A stretch of 64,000 bases of DNA. Origin: Sphingobium sp. YR768 (GTDB taxonomy: Bacteria; Pseudomonadota; Alphaproteobacteria; Sphingomonadales; Sphingomonadaceae). The notes beneath the pieces were generated by a model. The model ran no database searches, was not told the DNA's origin, and worked only from the letters and a program-made list of their open reading frames with translations. Positions 20,861 through 30,252 of the stretch are shown here, in pieces. The stretch's first letter is position 1. The number at the start of each line of letters is the position of its first letter. The translations under genes and the position numbers were made by a program. The stretch spans positions 1 to 64,000 of the forward strand of contig NZ_FOGE01000011.1 in NCBI RefSeq assembly GCF_900111125.1, given 5' to 3'.

Positions 20861-20897
20861 AAAACGCCGCCGCATCCACCATGCGGCGGCTTTCTTT
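20861..20897. terminator. Bidirectional terminator, ligI / LysR
   Basis: Perfect 10-bp stem GCCGCCGCAT (20866-20875) / ATGCGGCGGC (20881-20890) with loop CCACC. It has TTTCTTT on the plus side and GTTTTT on the minus side. It ends the ligKUI transcript, and the LysR stop codon lies inside its T-tract. Confidence 0.9.
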
Positions 20898-21786
20898 ACA
20901 ACCGCTCGCGCATGTCCTGCGCCACCTCGTCCAGAAAATCGACGATTGCCCGGACGCGCGGCAACCGTTGCAGATCGGCGTGCATGACCAGCCAATAGCT
21001 GCGCCACACTTCCGCTCGCCCCGGCAACAATCGCACCAGTCGCTCGTCCGCCTCCGCTGCAAAGACATGCAGCACGCCCAGTCCCACGCCAGCGGCAACG
21101 GCTTCATGCTGCGCCGCGCTGGAACTGGCGCGAAAGCCGATCGTCGCCCCCGCCACGATCTGGTCGAGCGCTATCATTTCGGGAAAGCCCGCAAGCTCCT
21201 CGATATAGGATACGAAGGCATGCCGGCTGAGGTCGGCGCGCTCTACCGGCGCGCCATGCCGCGCGACATAATCTTTCGACGCATAAAGGCCGATCCGATA
21301 ATCGGCCAGCTTGCGAGCAACCAGTCGCCCTTTGGGTGGTGGCTTCAGCATCACCGCAATATCCGCCTCGCGCTTGGAAAGACTCGCCGCCCGGCTTTCC
21401 GATGCCAATTCCAGCATCAGCCGGGGATGCTGCGCCCGAAGTCGCACAACATGCGGCGCCACCAGATAGGCGGCAAAGGCTTCCGGTGTCGCCAGTCGCA
21501 CCACCCCTTCCACTTCGCGGTCGCGCCCGGCGACACTGGCGGCCGCCGCCACCAATTCGCTCTCCACCTTCTCGGCATGCGGCGTCAGTGCAAAAGCCGC
21601 CGGCGTCGGCGTCACCCCGCGTGGCGATCGGTCGAACAGGCGCGCGCTCAACACTACCTCCAGCGCGGTGATCCGTCGCGCAACCGTGCTATGATCGATG
21701 CCGACGCGACGCGCCGCCGCCAGCATATTGCCTTCGCGCATGACCGCCAGGAACAGGCGCAGATCGTCGGAGTTCAGCCTAGGCAT
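20896..21786 (-). CDS. LysR-type transcriptional regulator
   Basis: Conventional 296-residue LysR protein. The N-terminal winged HTH (MPRLNSDDLRLFLAVMREGNML...STVARRITALE) spans about 1-65, and the effector domain begins GVVRLATPEAFAAYL. The start MPRLNSDD at 21786 is chosen because it puts the HTH at the true N-terminus; the longer frame extends into the intergenic promoter region. It faces mmsA across 98 bases and most likely controls it. Confidence 0.88.
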   Translation of the reverse strand: MPRLNSDDLRLFLAVMREGNMLAAARRVGIDHSTVARRITALEVVLSARLFDRSPRGVTPTPAAFALTPHAEKVESELVAAAASVAGRDREVEGVVRLATPEAFAAYLVAPHVVRLRAQHPRLMLELASESRAASLSKREADIAVMLKPPPKGRLVARKLADYRIGLYASKDYVARHGAPVERADLSRHAFVSYIEELAGFPEMIALDQIVAGATIGFRASSSAAQHEAVAAGVGLGVLHVFAAEADERLVRLLPGRAEVWRSYWLVMHADLQRLPRVRAIVDFLDEVAQDMRERL

Positions 21787-21884
21787 ATCTGCACAACCAA
21801 TGTGTTGACCTTCCTGTACCGCTGCCAAACGCACAGGTCTATAGCGATGGTCACGGAAAGAACCGGAGAGGAGCACCGATCATC

Positions 21885-23384
21885 ATGCGATCCATCACCC
21901 ATTTCATCCACGGCAAGACGGCCCCCCTGCCCGGCGCGCGACTGTCCGACGTGCTCGATCCCTCGACCGGCGCGGTGCAGGCGCAGGTCGAACTCGGCAC
22001 ACCCGCCCTGCTCCAGCAGGCGATCGATTCCGCGCTGGAGGCTCAGCCCGCCTGGGCCGCCACCAACCCTCAGCGCCGCGCCCGCGTCCTGTTCCGCTTC
22101 AAGGAGCTGATCGAGGCGAATATGGACGATCTCGCCTATATGCTCTCATCCGAACATGGCAAGGTGATCGCCGACGCGAAGGGCGATATCCAGCGCGGCC
22201 TGGAAGTCGTGGAATTCGCCTGCGGCATCCCGCATCTGCTGAAGGGCGATTATACCGAAGGCGCCGGCCCGGGCATCGATGTTTATTCGGTGCGCCAGCC
22301 GCTCGGCATCGCGGCGGGCATCACCCCGTTCAACTTCCCGGCGATGATCCCGCTGTGGATGGCATCGATGGCGATCGCCTGCGGCAATGCCTTCATCCTG
22401 AAGCCCTCCGAGCGCGATCCCTCGGTCCCGGTGCGCCTCGCTGAACTGGCGATGGAAGCGGGCTTGCCGGCCGGCATCCTCAATGTCGTCCATGGCGACA
22501 AGGAAATGGTCGACTCGATCCTTGACCATCCGGCGATCAAGGCGGTCAGCTTCGTCGGTTCGTCCGACATCGCCAACTATGTCTATGCCCGCGCCGCGCA
22601 GAACGGCAAGCGCGCCCAGTGCATGGGCGGCGCCAAGAATCACGGCATCATCCTGCCCGATGCGGACATGGATCAGGCCGTCGCCGACATCGTGGGTGCT
22701 GCTTACGGATCGGCCGGTGAGCGTTGCATGGCCCTGCCTGTCGTAACCCCCGTGGGAGAAGCGACGGCGGAAGCCTTCCGTGCCAAGCTGATCGCCGCGA
22801 TCGAAACCCTGCGCCCCGGCATCCCGACCGATCCCGACGCCCAATATGGCCCGCTCGTCACCGGCGTGCACAAGGCGCGCGTCGAATCCTACATCCAGAT
22901 GGCGGCCGATGAAGGCGCGGAAATCGTGGTCGACGGGCGCGGCTTCTCGCTCCAGGGCTATGAGGACGGTTTCTATCTCGCCCCGACCCTGATCGATCGG
23001 GTAACGCCACAGATGAAAAGCTATCAGGACGAGATTTTCGGTCCGGTGCTCCAGATCCTGCGCGCCGAAACCTTCGAAGAAGCCCTCAGCTATCCGTCCA
23101 AGCATCAATATGGCAACGGCGTCGCCATCTTCACCCGCAATGGCGATTATGCCCGCCGCTTCGCCGCCGATGTCGAAGTCGGCATGGTCGGTATCAATGT
23201 GCCGATCCCGGTGCCGGTCGCCTATCACAGCTTCGGCGGCTGGAAGCGCTCGGGCTTCGGCGACCTCGATCAATATGGCGAGGATGGCGTGCGCTTCTAC
23301 ACCCGCACCAAGAAGATCACGCAGCGCTGGCCGACCGGCGGTGCCGTGATCGATCAGAGCTTCGTCATCCCGACGATGAAATAA
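21885..23384 (+). CDS. mmsA: Methylmalonate-semialdehyde dehydrogenase (CoA-acylating)
   Basis: Aldehyde dehydrogenase of 499 residues converting methylmalonate or malonate semialdehyde to propionyl- or acetyl-CoA with NAD+ and CoA (valine, inositol or beta-alanine catabolism). The catalytic Cys281 lies in SAGERCMALPV, the CoA-dependent variant sequence. TPFNFPAMIPLWM and KPSERDPSVP are typical MmsA segments; the usual Glu of ordinary ALDHs is replaced in the MGGAKNH block as expected for MmsA. GGAGAGGAG precedes the ATG. Controlled probably by the divergent LysR protein. Confidence 0.92.
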   Translation: MRSITHFIHGKTAPLPGARLSDVLDPSTGAVQAQVELGTPALLQQAIDSALEAQPAWAATNPQRRARVLFRFKELIEANMDDLAYMLSSEHGKVIADAKGDIQRGLEVVEFACGIPHLLKGDYTEGAGPGIDVYSVRQPLGIAAGITPFNFPAMIPLWMASMAIACGNAFILKPSERDPSVPVRLAELAMEAGLPAGILNVVHGDKEMVDSILDHPAIKAVSFVGSSDIANYVYARAAQNGKRAQCMGGAKNHGIILPDADMDQAVADIVGAAYGSAGERCMALPVVTPVGEATAEAFRAKLIAAIETLRPGIPTDPDAQYGPLVTGVHKARVESYIQMAADEGAEIVVDGRGFSLQGYEDGFYLAPTLIDRVTPQMKSYQDEIFGPVLQILRAETFEEALSYPSKHQYGNGVAIFTRNGDYARRFAADVEVGMVGINVPIPVPVAYHSFGGWKRSGFGDLDQYGEDGVRFYTRTKKITQRWPTGGAVIDQSFVIPTMK

Positions 23385-23388
23385 GGGC

Positions 23389-23435
23389 TCGGCGGATGGA
23401 ATCGTCGTCCGAAAGACAGCGATTCCATCCGCCGA
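23389..23435 (+). terminator. Hairpin after mmsA
   Basis: Perfect 16-bp inverted repeat (23389-23404 with 23420-23435, core CGGCGGATGGAATCG) and 15-base loop, starting four bases after the mmsA stop. No clear U-tract follows. The remaining sequence to 23704 is AT-richer leader DNA for the next receptor gene, with no other feature seen. Confidence 0.6.
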
Positions 23436-23704
23436 TATCTTTGCGATCTGATCTGACGAGAATAGGTGGTGAATCGTCGTTCCGCTTTTACGAAGCAGAA
23501 ATGATCTGGCAAACTTAGATTTTCTCGACCATCATCCCACTGAAAAACAAAGAATAATTCTCTCCCGGATTGAAAACTTATTTCATCCGCGCCGGAAGTG
23601 ATATCTTTTCGATCATCCGGGCGTGCCATCTCCCCCGCATCGAATTCCGCTACGTCGGCCATTTTGGCGGTCAGCAGCGGGGCGATTTCAGGGAGAGGGC
23701 TTTC

Positions 23705-26566
23705 ATGAAAACGAACTTCTATCTTTGCACATTGCTCGCCGGGGTGAGCCTGTTGGGCCTATCCGACATGGCCATGGCGCAAGAGACAGCCGCTAACTCG
23801 GACGATATTTCGGCCGCGAAAGACAACGCTGCCAACGGCGTCAGTCCCGCTGACATCGTCGTCACCGGATCGCGCATCATCCGCAACGGATCGGCCAGCC
23901 CGACACCGCTGACCACCGTATCCACGGAATCCCTTGCTGCGGCAGCCCCGGCCGGCACCATTTCGGACGCACTCAACAACCTGCCGGTCTTTTCCGGTTC
24001 GCGTAACCAGTTCAGCAATCCCGGCTCCAACGCGACCGGCGTACAGGGCGGCAACGGCGCCGCCAACGTCCTCAACCTGCGCAATCTGGGTTCCTATCGC
24101 ACGCTGGTCTTGTTCGACGGTCACCGCATTCCGCCGACGCTCTATAATTCGACCGTCGACGTCGATCTGATCCCACAGGAGCTGATCAGCCGCGTCGACG
24201 TCGTCACCGGCGGCGTCTCGGCCGTCTATGGCTCTGACGCGGTGTCGGGCGTGGTCAACTATGTCCTCAACCGCAATTTCGATGGTTTCCGTGCCCATGC
24301 AGAGGCCGGCATATCGCAGCGCGGTGATGCCGCGACACGCGACATCGGCGCCGCCTTCGGCTTCAAGGTTGGGGAACGCGGCCATTTCGAAGCCAGCGTC
24401 CAGCATCGCGAATATGACGGCATCCTCAACCGCGCCTATGACCGCAGCTGGAACAATCTGGCGGCCATGCAGGGCGCCGGGACCGCCGCCAACCCTTATT
24501 ATCTGGCGACCGACGTCCGTCTCGCCACATACAGCTTTGGTGGCTACATCACGAACGGCGCCCAGCGCGGCAGGCAGTTCGACGCATCGGGTGCGATCGT
24601 GCCCTTCGTGGCGGGCGCTGCATCCGGTTCCTCCTGCTGCCAGATCGGTGGCGACGGCGCCTATCAGAATTCGTCCATGTCTTCGCCGTCGCGCGGCACG
24701 CAGGCTTTCGCCCGCTTCGACTATGACCTGACCGACGACATTCATGTCTATGTGCAGGGCGCGGCGAACATCAAGAAGAACAAGAGCTACACCGGCTGGA
24801 ACCAGCTGACCGGCCTGACCTTCAGCAGCAGCAACGCCTTCCTGTCGCAGGAAGCCCAGGCAGCCCTGTCGGGCGCCAGCACCTTCACGATGAACGAAAT
24901 ATTGAGCGGCGCGCCGCGTATCGAGGCATCGTCGAAGACCAATCAATATTATGGCAATGTCGGCATCGAAGGATCGTTGGCGGACTTCAAGTGGAACGCC
25001 ACCTACACCCATGGCTATTCGCGGCTTCAGACCACTGTCGACAATATGCCCAATAATCAACGTCTCGCAGCCGCGTTGGACGCCGTCTATGACGGCAACG
25101 GCAATATCGTCTGTCAGGCATCCCTGACCAACCCATCCGCCTATGGCGATTGCGTACCGCTCAACATCTTCGGCGCCAATTCCGCCAGCACCGCCGCTCT
25201 GGACTATGTGCTGGGCAAGGCAGTCTTCACGACCCATACGATTCAGGATTCGGCCGATATCTCGATCAGCGGGCCGGTGTTCGCCACCTGGGCCGGCCCG
25301 GTCAATGTCGCCCTGTCGGGGGAGTGGCGCAAGCAACGCTTCAATGCCGCCAGCAGCGTTCTGCCCACCGATCTCGCCGACTGCACAGGTCTGCGCTACA
25401 ACTGCACCAGTGCGACCGTCCTCTATCCCACGACTTTCCCCTATAGCGACACCGTGTCGCAGAGCGTGAAGGAAGCCGCGATCGAGGTCGAAATTCCGCT
25501 GCTCAGCGACATGGCTTTCGCCAAGGCACTGACGCTGAACGGCGCGGCCCGCTATACCGACTATAGCACCAGCGGGCATTATACGACCTGGAAGGTCGGC
25601 GGCGTCTGGGAAGTGAACGACCAGATCAAGCTGCGCGGCACAGCCTCCCGCGACATCCGCGCGCCTACCCTCTATGACCTCTATCAACCGGTCACGACGG
25701 TCTACGGCAATTATACCGACACGACCAAGACTCCCAATGTCACCGCCTATCTGCCCTCGATCAACATGGGCAATACGAACCTGACGGCCGAAGTGGGCCG
25801 CACCTACACCGCCGGCATCGTGCTGAAACCCGACTTCATCCCCGGATTGACGCTGACCGCCGACTATTATCATACCGTCGTCAGCAATGCGATTTCGGTG
25901 ATTCAGGGGTTCAACGCAGCCGTACAGAAGGGCTGTGTCGACAGCGGCGGATCGTCCATCTACTGCTCGCTGATCCAGCGCGATGCAGCAGGCAATGCGA
26001 CAGCCTATTATATCCAGCCCTATAATATCGCGAAGGTGAAGACCTGGGGCATCGATGGCGAAGCCGATTATGCCACCCATGTCGGCGGGCATCCGCTCAA
26101 CTTGCGCCTGATGGTCAATTATCAGCCGCATATCTATTATCAGCAGCCTGGCATTCCCACCATCGATCAGGGCGGTGCAGGATGGGGCCTCAACGGCCTG
26201 ATGCCCAGCCCCAGCGTGACGCTGGCCGGATTCGTCAATTTCAAGCCCAGCGACAGCGTCTCGATCGACCTGTTCGAACGCTATCGCAACAAGTTCTGCC
26301 GCAGCGGCGTCGCCGCCCATGTGTTCGCCGATGGCCAGGAATATGTGAGGGATTTCGCGACCACCAACCTGACCGTAACGCTCAACACCGGTTCGGGCTG
26401 GAAGGTCGCGGACAGCGCCCTCTATTTCAGCGTGACCAACCTGTTCGATGCCAAGCCGCCGCTCAGCGGCTATTATAGCGGCACGACATCGGCCGGGGCT
26501 TCCTATGAATTTTCGGATGACCCGACCGGGCGCGCCTTCATGATCGGCTTCCGTATCAAGGGCTGA
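23705..26566 (+). CDS. TonB-dependent receptor (large, oar/carbohydrate-type)
   Basis: A 953-residue receptor with signal peptide MKTNFYLCTLLAGVSLLGL...AMAQ. The TonB-box region (ADIVVTGSRI) and plug (about 50-190, with LNLRNLGSYRTLVLFDGHR and SRVDVVTGGVSAVYGSDAVSGVVN) precede a large barrel. The C-terminus ends GRAFMIGFRIKG. This subfamily is abundant in sphingomonads and imports bulky organic nutrients rather than only iron. It is followed after seven bases by two exported esterases, so it may import esters or their products. The frame extends upstream, but ATG 23705 after GGGAGAGGG is the clear start. Confidence 0.9.
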   Translation: MKTNFYLCTLLAGVSLLGLSDMAMAQETAANSDDISAAKDNAANGVSPADIVVTGSRIIRNGSASPTPLTTVSTESLAAAAPAGTISDALNNLPVFSGSRNQFSNPGSNATGVQGGNGAANVLNLRNLGSYRTLVLFDGHRIPPTLYNSTVDVDLIPQELISRVDVVTGGVSAVYGSDAVSGVVNYVLNRNFDGFRAHAEAGISQRGDAATRDIGAAFGFKVGERGHFEASVQHREYDGILNRAYDRSWNNLAAMQGAGTAANPYYLATDVRLATYSFGGYITNGAQRGRQFDASGAIVPFVAGAASGSSCCQIGGDGAYQNSSMSSPSRGTQAFARFDYDLTDDIHVYVQGAANIKKNKSYTGWNQLTGLTFSSSNAFLSQEAQAALSGASTFTMNEILSGAPRIEASSKTNQYYGNVGIEGSLADFKWNATYTHGYSRLQTTVDNMPNNQRLAAALDAVYDGNGNIVCQASLTNPSAYGDCVPLNIFGANSASTAALDYVLGKAVFTTHTIQDSADISISGPVFATWAGPVNVALSGEWRKQRFNAASSVLPTDLADCTGLRYNCTSATVLYPTTFPYSDTVSQSVKEAAIEVEIPLLSDMAFAKALTLNGAARYTDYSTSGHYTTWKVGGVWEVNDQIKLRGTASRDIRAPTLYDLYQPVTTVYGNYTDTTKTPNVTAYLPSINMGNTNLTAEVGRTYTAGIVLKPDFIPGLTLTADYYHTVVSNAISVIQGFNAAVQKGCVDSGGSSIYCSLIQRDAAGNATAYYIQPYNIAKVKTWGIDGEADYATHVGGHPLNLRLMVNYQPHIYYQQPGIPTIDQGGAGWGLNGLMPSPSVTLAGFVNFKPSDSVSIDLFERYRNKFCRSGVAAHVFADGQEYVRDFATTNLTVTLNTGSGWKVADSALYFSVTNLFDAKPPLSGYYSGTTSAGASYEFSDDPTGRAFMIGFRIKG

Positions 26567-26573
26567 TCGAACG

Positions 26574-27947
26574 ATGCGCCCGATCAAGGCAGCCGCCCTT
26601 GCCCTGCTGACCGCGCTGGCCCTCACCGGGGGCCAGTCGGCATGGGGGCAGGAAGTGCCCGGCATTCGCCCCGCTTTCGTCCATCTGGGCCCCGGCGTGC
26701 CGGGCGCCTATTATGAGCCTGTCGCACCCGGATCAAAGGCCGGGACCGCGATCCTCATCATGCATTCGTCGGCCGATTATCTCAGCTTTTCGGGCTGCAC
26801 TGAATTGGCAAAGCGCGGCTATCGCGTCCTGTGCGCCAATAATTCCACCAGCAAATCGGGCGCATCGAACGATGGCGTGCTCGATCAGGTTCTGCTGGAA
26901 ATCAAGGCTGGGGTCGCCTGGCTACGCAAGCAGCCCGGCATCGATCATGTCATACTGCTGGGCCATAGCGGCGGCGGCACGATCATGAGCGCCTATCAGA
27001 TGATCGCCGAACGCGGCGTCAAGTCCTGCCAGTCGGCGGACAAGATATGGAAATGTCCCGATAGTCTGGCAGGCCTGCCTCCTGCCGACGGCCTGATGCT
27101 GATCGATTCCAACTGGGGCCTCGCCGCGATGACGCTTTTCAGCATCGATCCTGCAGTGCAAGACGAAGGCAACGGTATGTCGATCAATCCCGCGCTCGAC
27201 ATGTATAATCCCGCGAACGGCTTCGTCCCGACCGGCTCGCACTATTCAGCCACCTTCATCACGACCTTTCTTCAGGCCGAAGGGCGTCGCAACAATGCCC
27301 TGCTCGCCCGCGCCCAATCGATGCTGGCGGATATCCAGGCCGGCAAAGGCCCATTTGCCGATGACGCGCCTTTCGTCGTACCCGGCGCGATCCTGTTGGG
27401 CAGCAATAACAAGCTGTTTTCGCAGGACATCAGCTTACTGGCGCACAGCCAGCAGGCATGGCCATTGCTGCACGCCGGCGGACGGATCACGCAGACTGTT
27501 GTACCGACGGTCCGCGTGCCTGAAAATATCCGCAGCATGACCCCGTCCCTGACCCGGGGTGCGCTCAAGACCACCGTCCGCAATTATCTCAACACTTATG
27601 CGATCCGCACCGGCCCCGACTTCGGCTATGATGCGACAGGTGTCCATGGGGTGGAATGGACATCGACCTATGCCAGCCCGCCCGGCAATGTGCAGGGCAT
27701 TGGCGCGCCATTGCTGGTCATGGGCATGACCGGCCATTGGGAATATCTGGCGGCCGAGGAAATCTACAGGCTGGCGGCCAGCGCCGACAAGTCGATCGCC
27801 TTCGTGGAAGGCGCAACCCATATGTACACCCCCTGCATCAAGTGCGAGCCAGTATCTGGTGCCTATGGGGACACGCTCAAAACGACCTATGACCATATTG
27901 ACGGCTGGCTGGCCAAGCCGGGCCGCTTCGCGCCAGATGCGCCATGA
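26574..27947 (+). CDS. Secreted alpha/beta-hydrolase (esterase-like)
   Basis: A 457-residue exported hydrolase: signal peptide MRPIKAAALALLTALALTGGQSAWG, alpha/beta core from about residue 55, and nucleophile elbow GHSGGGT with the Ser near residue 129. A catalytic His is probable in FVEGATHMYTP and an Asp/Glu in the preceding strand. CIKCEP near the C-terminus offers a disulfide. It sits between a TonB receptor and a PEBP-carboxylesterase fusion, seven bases after the former and overlapping the latter's leader. That points to ester cleavage in the periplasm or outside the cell. The substrate is unknown. Confidence 0.75.
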   Translation: MRPIKAAALALLTALALTGGQSAWGQEVPGIRPAFVHLGPGVPGAYYEPVAPGSKAGTAILIMHSSADYLSFSGCTELAKRGYRVLCANNSTSKSGASNDGVLDQVLLEIKAGVAWLRKQPGIDHVILLGHSGGGTIMSAYQMIAERGVKSCQSADKIWKCPDSLAGLPPADGLMLIDSNWGLAAMTLFSIDPAVQDEGNGMSINPALDMYNPANGFVPTGSHYSATFITTFLQAEGRRNNALLARAQSMLADIQAGKGPFADDAPFVVPGAILLGSNNKLFSQDISLLAHSQQAWPLLHAGGRITQTVVPTVRVPENIRSMTPSLTRGALKTTVRNYLNTYAIRTGPDFGYDATGVHGVEWTSTYASPPGNVQGIGAPLLVMGMTGHWEYLAAEEIYRLAASADKSIAFVEGATHMYTPCIKCEPVSGAYGDTLKTTYDHIDGWLAKPGRFAPDAP

Positions 27948-27958
27948 AGGAATATCGC

Positions 27959-30148
27959 ATGACATCCCCCTATTCGCACGTCGCGCTGGCCAGTCTGGCA
28001 GCTATCACTATCGGTACGGCCTGCGCCCAGCCAATGCCCACCAGCATCGGTCATGACCAGCAATTGCTGATCGCCGCCGTCGGCTCGGTCCCGCTATTGC
28101 AGGTGACGAGCCCCTCCTTCGCTACCGACAGCGACATTCCTGTCGCCAACACCCAATATGGCGACAATCGCTTCCCGGGCCTGAACTGGACTAGCGGTCC
28201 CAAGGGCACGAAGGCCTATGCCGTCGTCATGCAGGGGCAGTTGAACGCGGCGGACCCGCAAGCGGGCACCAGCATCCAACTGGCACTCTACAACATTCCC
28301 GCCCACATCCTGTCCCTGCCTGCCGGGATGACCACGCCACCTGTCGGCAGTGCCTATGGCCCCAATGTCCACGGCGTTGACGCCCCCTATGCGGGACCGC
28401 ATGCCCATGACACGGCCCGCCATGACTATCATGTTCAGATCTTCGCCCTCAATACGCCGCTGACATTTCCCGGGTCGCCCAGTTTCGAGATGCTCAAACA
28501 GGCTATGCGCGGCCATGTCCTCGCCGTTGGCGATCTTGTCGGCTATAGTCAAAAACCTGCGTCGGCGCCCGGTCCGATCAAGGTGGAAAGCGGTTTGCTG
28601 ACCGGCGCGGTCGGCCGCGATCCGTCTATTTCAGTGTTCAGGGGCATTCCCTACGCCGCTCCCCCGGTAGGACAGTTGCGCTGGCGCGCGCCCGCAGCAC
28701 CGCTTGCCTGGAACGGCGTGCGCAATGCGGATCAGTTCGGTCCGGCCTGCCCTCAACCGGGCGGCGAAATGGCCAAGGGCCTTGCCCAGAGCGAGGATTG
28801 CCTGACACTCAATATCTGGACCAACGCCAAGCCGGACGACACCGAAAAGCGTCCCGTCTATGTCTGGATCTATGGTGGTGGCTTCATCGGCGGCACCGGC
28901 GCCAGCCCGCAGTTCGATGGAGAGGCGCTGGCCCGCAAAGGTGTCGTCGTCGTCACTTTCAACTATCGCGTCGGCGTGCTGGGTTTTCTCGCTACGCCCG
29001 AACTCAGCCGTGAATCGGGACATGAAGCCTCGGGCAATTATGGGCTGCTCGATGACATTGCCGCGCTGCAATGGGTAAAGCGCAACATTGCGGCCTTCGG
29101 CGGCGATCCGGGCAAGGTGACGATCGGCGGACAGTCCGCAGGCGCCGGTTCGGTCGGTTTCCTGACCCTGTCCCCGCTGGCCAAGGGGCTGTTCCGGGCC
29201 GGCATAGCGCAAAGTCATGCTCGCTATCCGCGCGACACCGAGCTGCGCTATCTGTCCGTATCCTGGCGTCCATTGAAGACAGCGGAGCAGGCCGGGCAGC
29301 GCTATGCGCAGCAACATGGGGCCAGCAGCCTGGAAGAACTGCGCGCCATGCCGTGGGAGAAACTGATCGAAGGCAGCGCCACGATCGACGCGGATGTCGA
29401 AACCGGAAGCGACGGCAAACCACCCCTGTTCCGCCCGGTCGTGGATGGCTGGGTCATCCCGCAATCCTATTGGGACAGTTATCAGGCGGGCGTGCAGCAA
29501 CCGATCGCCTATGTCGCGGGCAACAACAAGGACGAAACCGGCGCCGTCCCGGAAACCGCCTTTGCCACATTACGTGCCAGCACCACCACGCCCCGTGCCG
29601 GCATGCCGCAGACCAGCGTCACCGTCGCCCTGTTCAAGGCGTCCGCACAGCGAAAATTCGGGCCTCTCGCCGGAGAATTCCTCAAACTCTATCCCGCCCG
29701 GACGGATGACGAAGCCGCCTTGCAGAATAACGCTGCAGCGCGAGACAATAGCCGCATCTCGACCTGGCTATGGGGAACACTCTGGCGCAAGGGTAACCAG
29801 CATCCCCTGCATACCTATTTCTGGACGCATGCGATGCCGGGGCCGCAGCATGACCTGCGCGGCGCATTCCACGGCTCGGAAATCGTCTATGCGTTCAACA
29901 GTCTCGATGCGATCGACCTGCCCTGGACGCAGGATGATCGCCGCATTGCGGAAACCATGTCCTCCTACTGGGCCAATATCATCAAGACCGGCGATCCCAA
30001 TGGACCGGGCTTGCCCAATTGGCCGAGCTATGATCCGCAACTGCCACAGGTCATGGAATTGGGCGATCATTTTGCGCCTATCCCGGTGGCATCGGCCGTC
30101 AGGATCGCTTTCTGGAAACGTTTCTATGCAACGCAGCCAGCCTGGTGA
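27959..30148 (+). CDS. Fusion: PEBP-like domain + type-B carboxylesterase
   Basis: A 729-residue exported two-domain protein. After signal peptide MTSPYSHVALASLAAITIG...ACA, residues about 45-195 resemble the YbhB/YbcL phosphatidylethanolamine-binding (PEBP) fold: VTSPSFATDSDIP, FPGLNWTSGPKGTKAYAVVM and ALYNIPAH. The usual DPDAP ligand motif is degenerate (AADPQAG). Residues about 205-729 form a complete type-B carboxylesterase: FRGIPYAAPPVGQLRWR, EDCLTLNIW, YGGGF oxyanion hole, nucleophile in GGQSAGAGS, acid in NNKDETG, His in GAFHGSE. The start at 27959 (AAGGA eight bases upstream) is preferred to the overlapping ATG at 27944. It is the last gene of the TonB receptor-esterase operon. Confidence 0.85.
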   Translation: MTSPYSHVALASLAAITIGTACAQPMPTSIGHDQQLLIAAVGSVPLLQVTSPSFATDSDIPVANTQYGDNRFPGLNWTSGPKGTKAYAVVMQGQLNAADPQAGTSIQLALYNIPAHILSLPAGMTTPPVGSAYGPNVHGVDAPYAGPHAHDTARHDYHVQIFALNTPLTFPGSPSFEMLKQAMRGHVLAVGDLVGYSQKPASAPGPIKVESGLLTGAVGRDPSISVFRGIPYAAPPVGQLRWRAPAAPLAWNGVRNADQFGPACPQPGGEMAKGLAQSEDCLTLNIWTNAKPDDTEKRPVYVWIYGGGFIGGTGASPQFDGEALARKGVVVVTFNYRVGVLGFLATPELSRESGHEASGNYGLLDDIAALQWVKRNIAAFGGDPGKVTIGGQSAGAGSVGFLTLSPLAKGLFRAGIAQSHARYPRDTELRYLSVSWRPLKTAEQAGQRYAQQHGASSLEELRAMPWEKLIEGSATIDADVETGSDGKPPLFRPVVDGWVIPQSYWDSYQAGVQQPIAYVAGNNKDETGAVPETAFATLRASTTTPRAGMPQTSVTVALFKASAQRKFGPLAGEFLKLYPARTDDEAALQNNAAARDNSRISTWLWGTLWRKGNQHPLHTYFWTHAMPGPQHDLRGAFHGSEIVYAFNSLDAIDLPWTQDDRRIAETMSSYWANIIKTGDPNGPGLPNWPSYDPQLPQVMELGDHFAPIPVASAVRIAFWKRFYATQPAW

Positions 30149-30252
30149 TCTGGCCCGGCGCGGTCACTGACACAGTCCTGATCGCTCCTAGGGGAAGCCT
30201 GCGAATTTGGTCGGCCGTAGGCTGGCAAGGCCACTATGACCCCACCTGTCCG

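Noticed and set aside
23759-26665. 968-residue open frame antisense to the large TonB receptor
   Set aside because: Its translation has no recognisable domain, no ribosome site, and it mirrors a clear receptor gene; long antisense frames are expected in GC-rich DNA.
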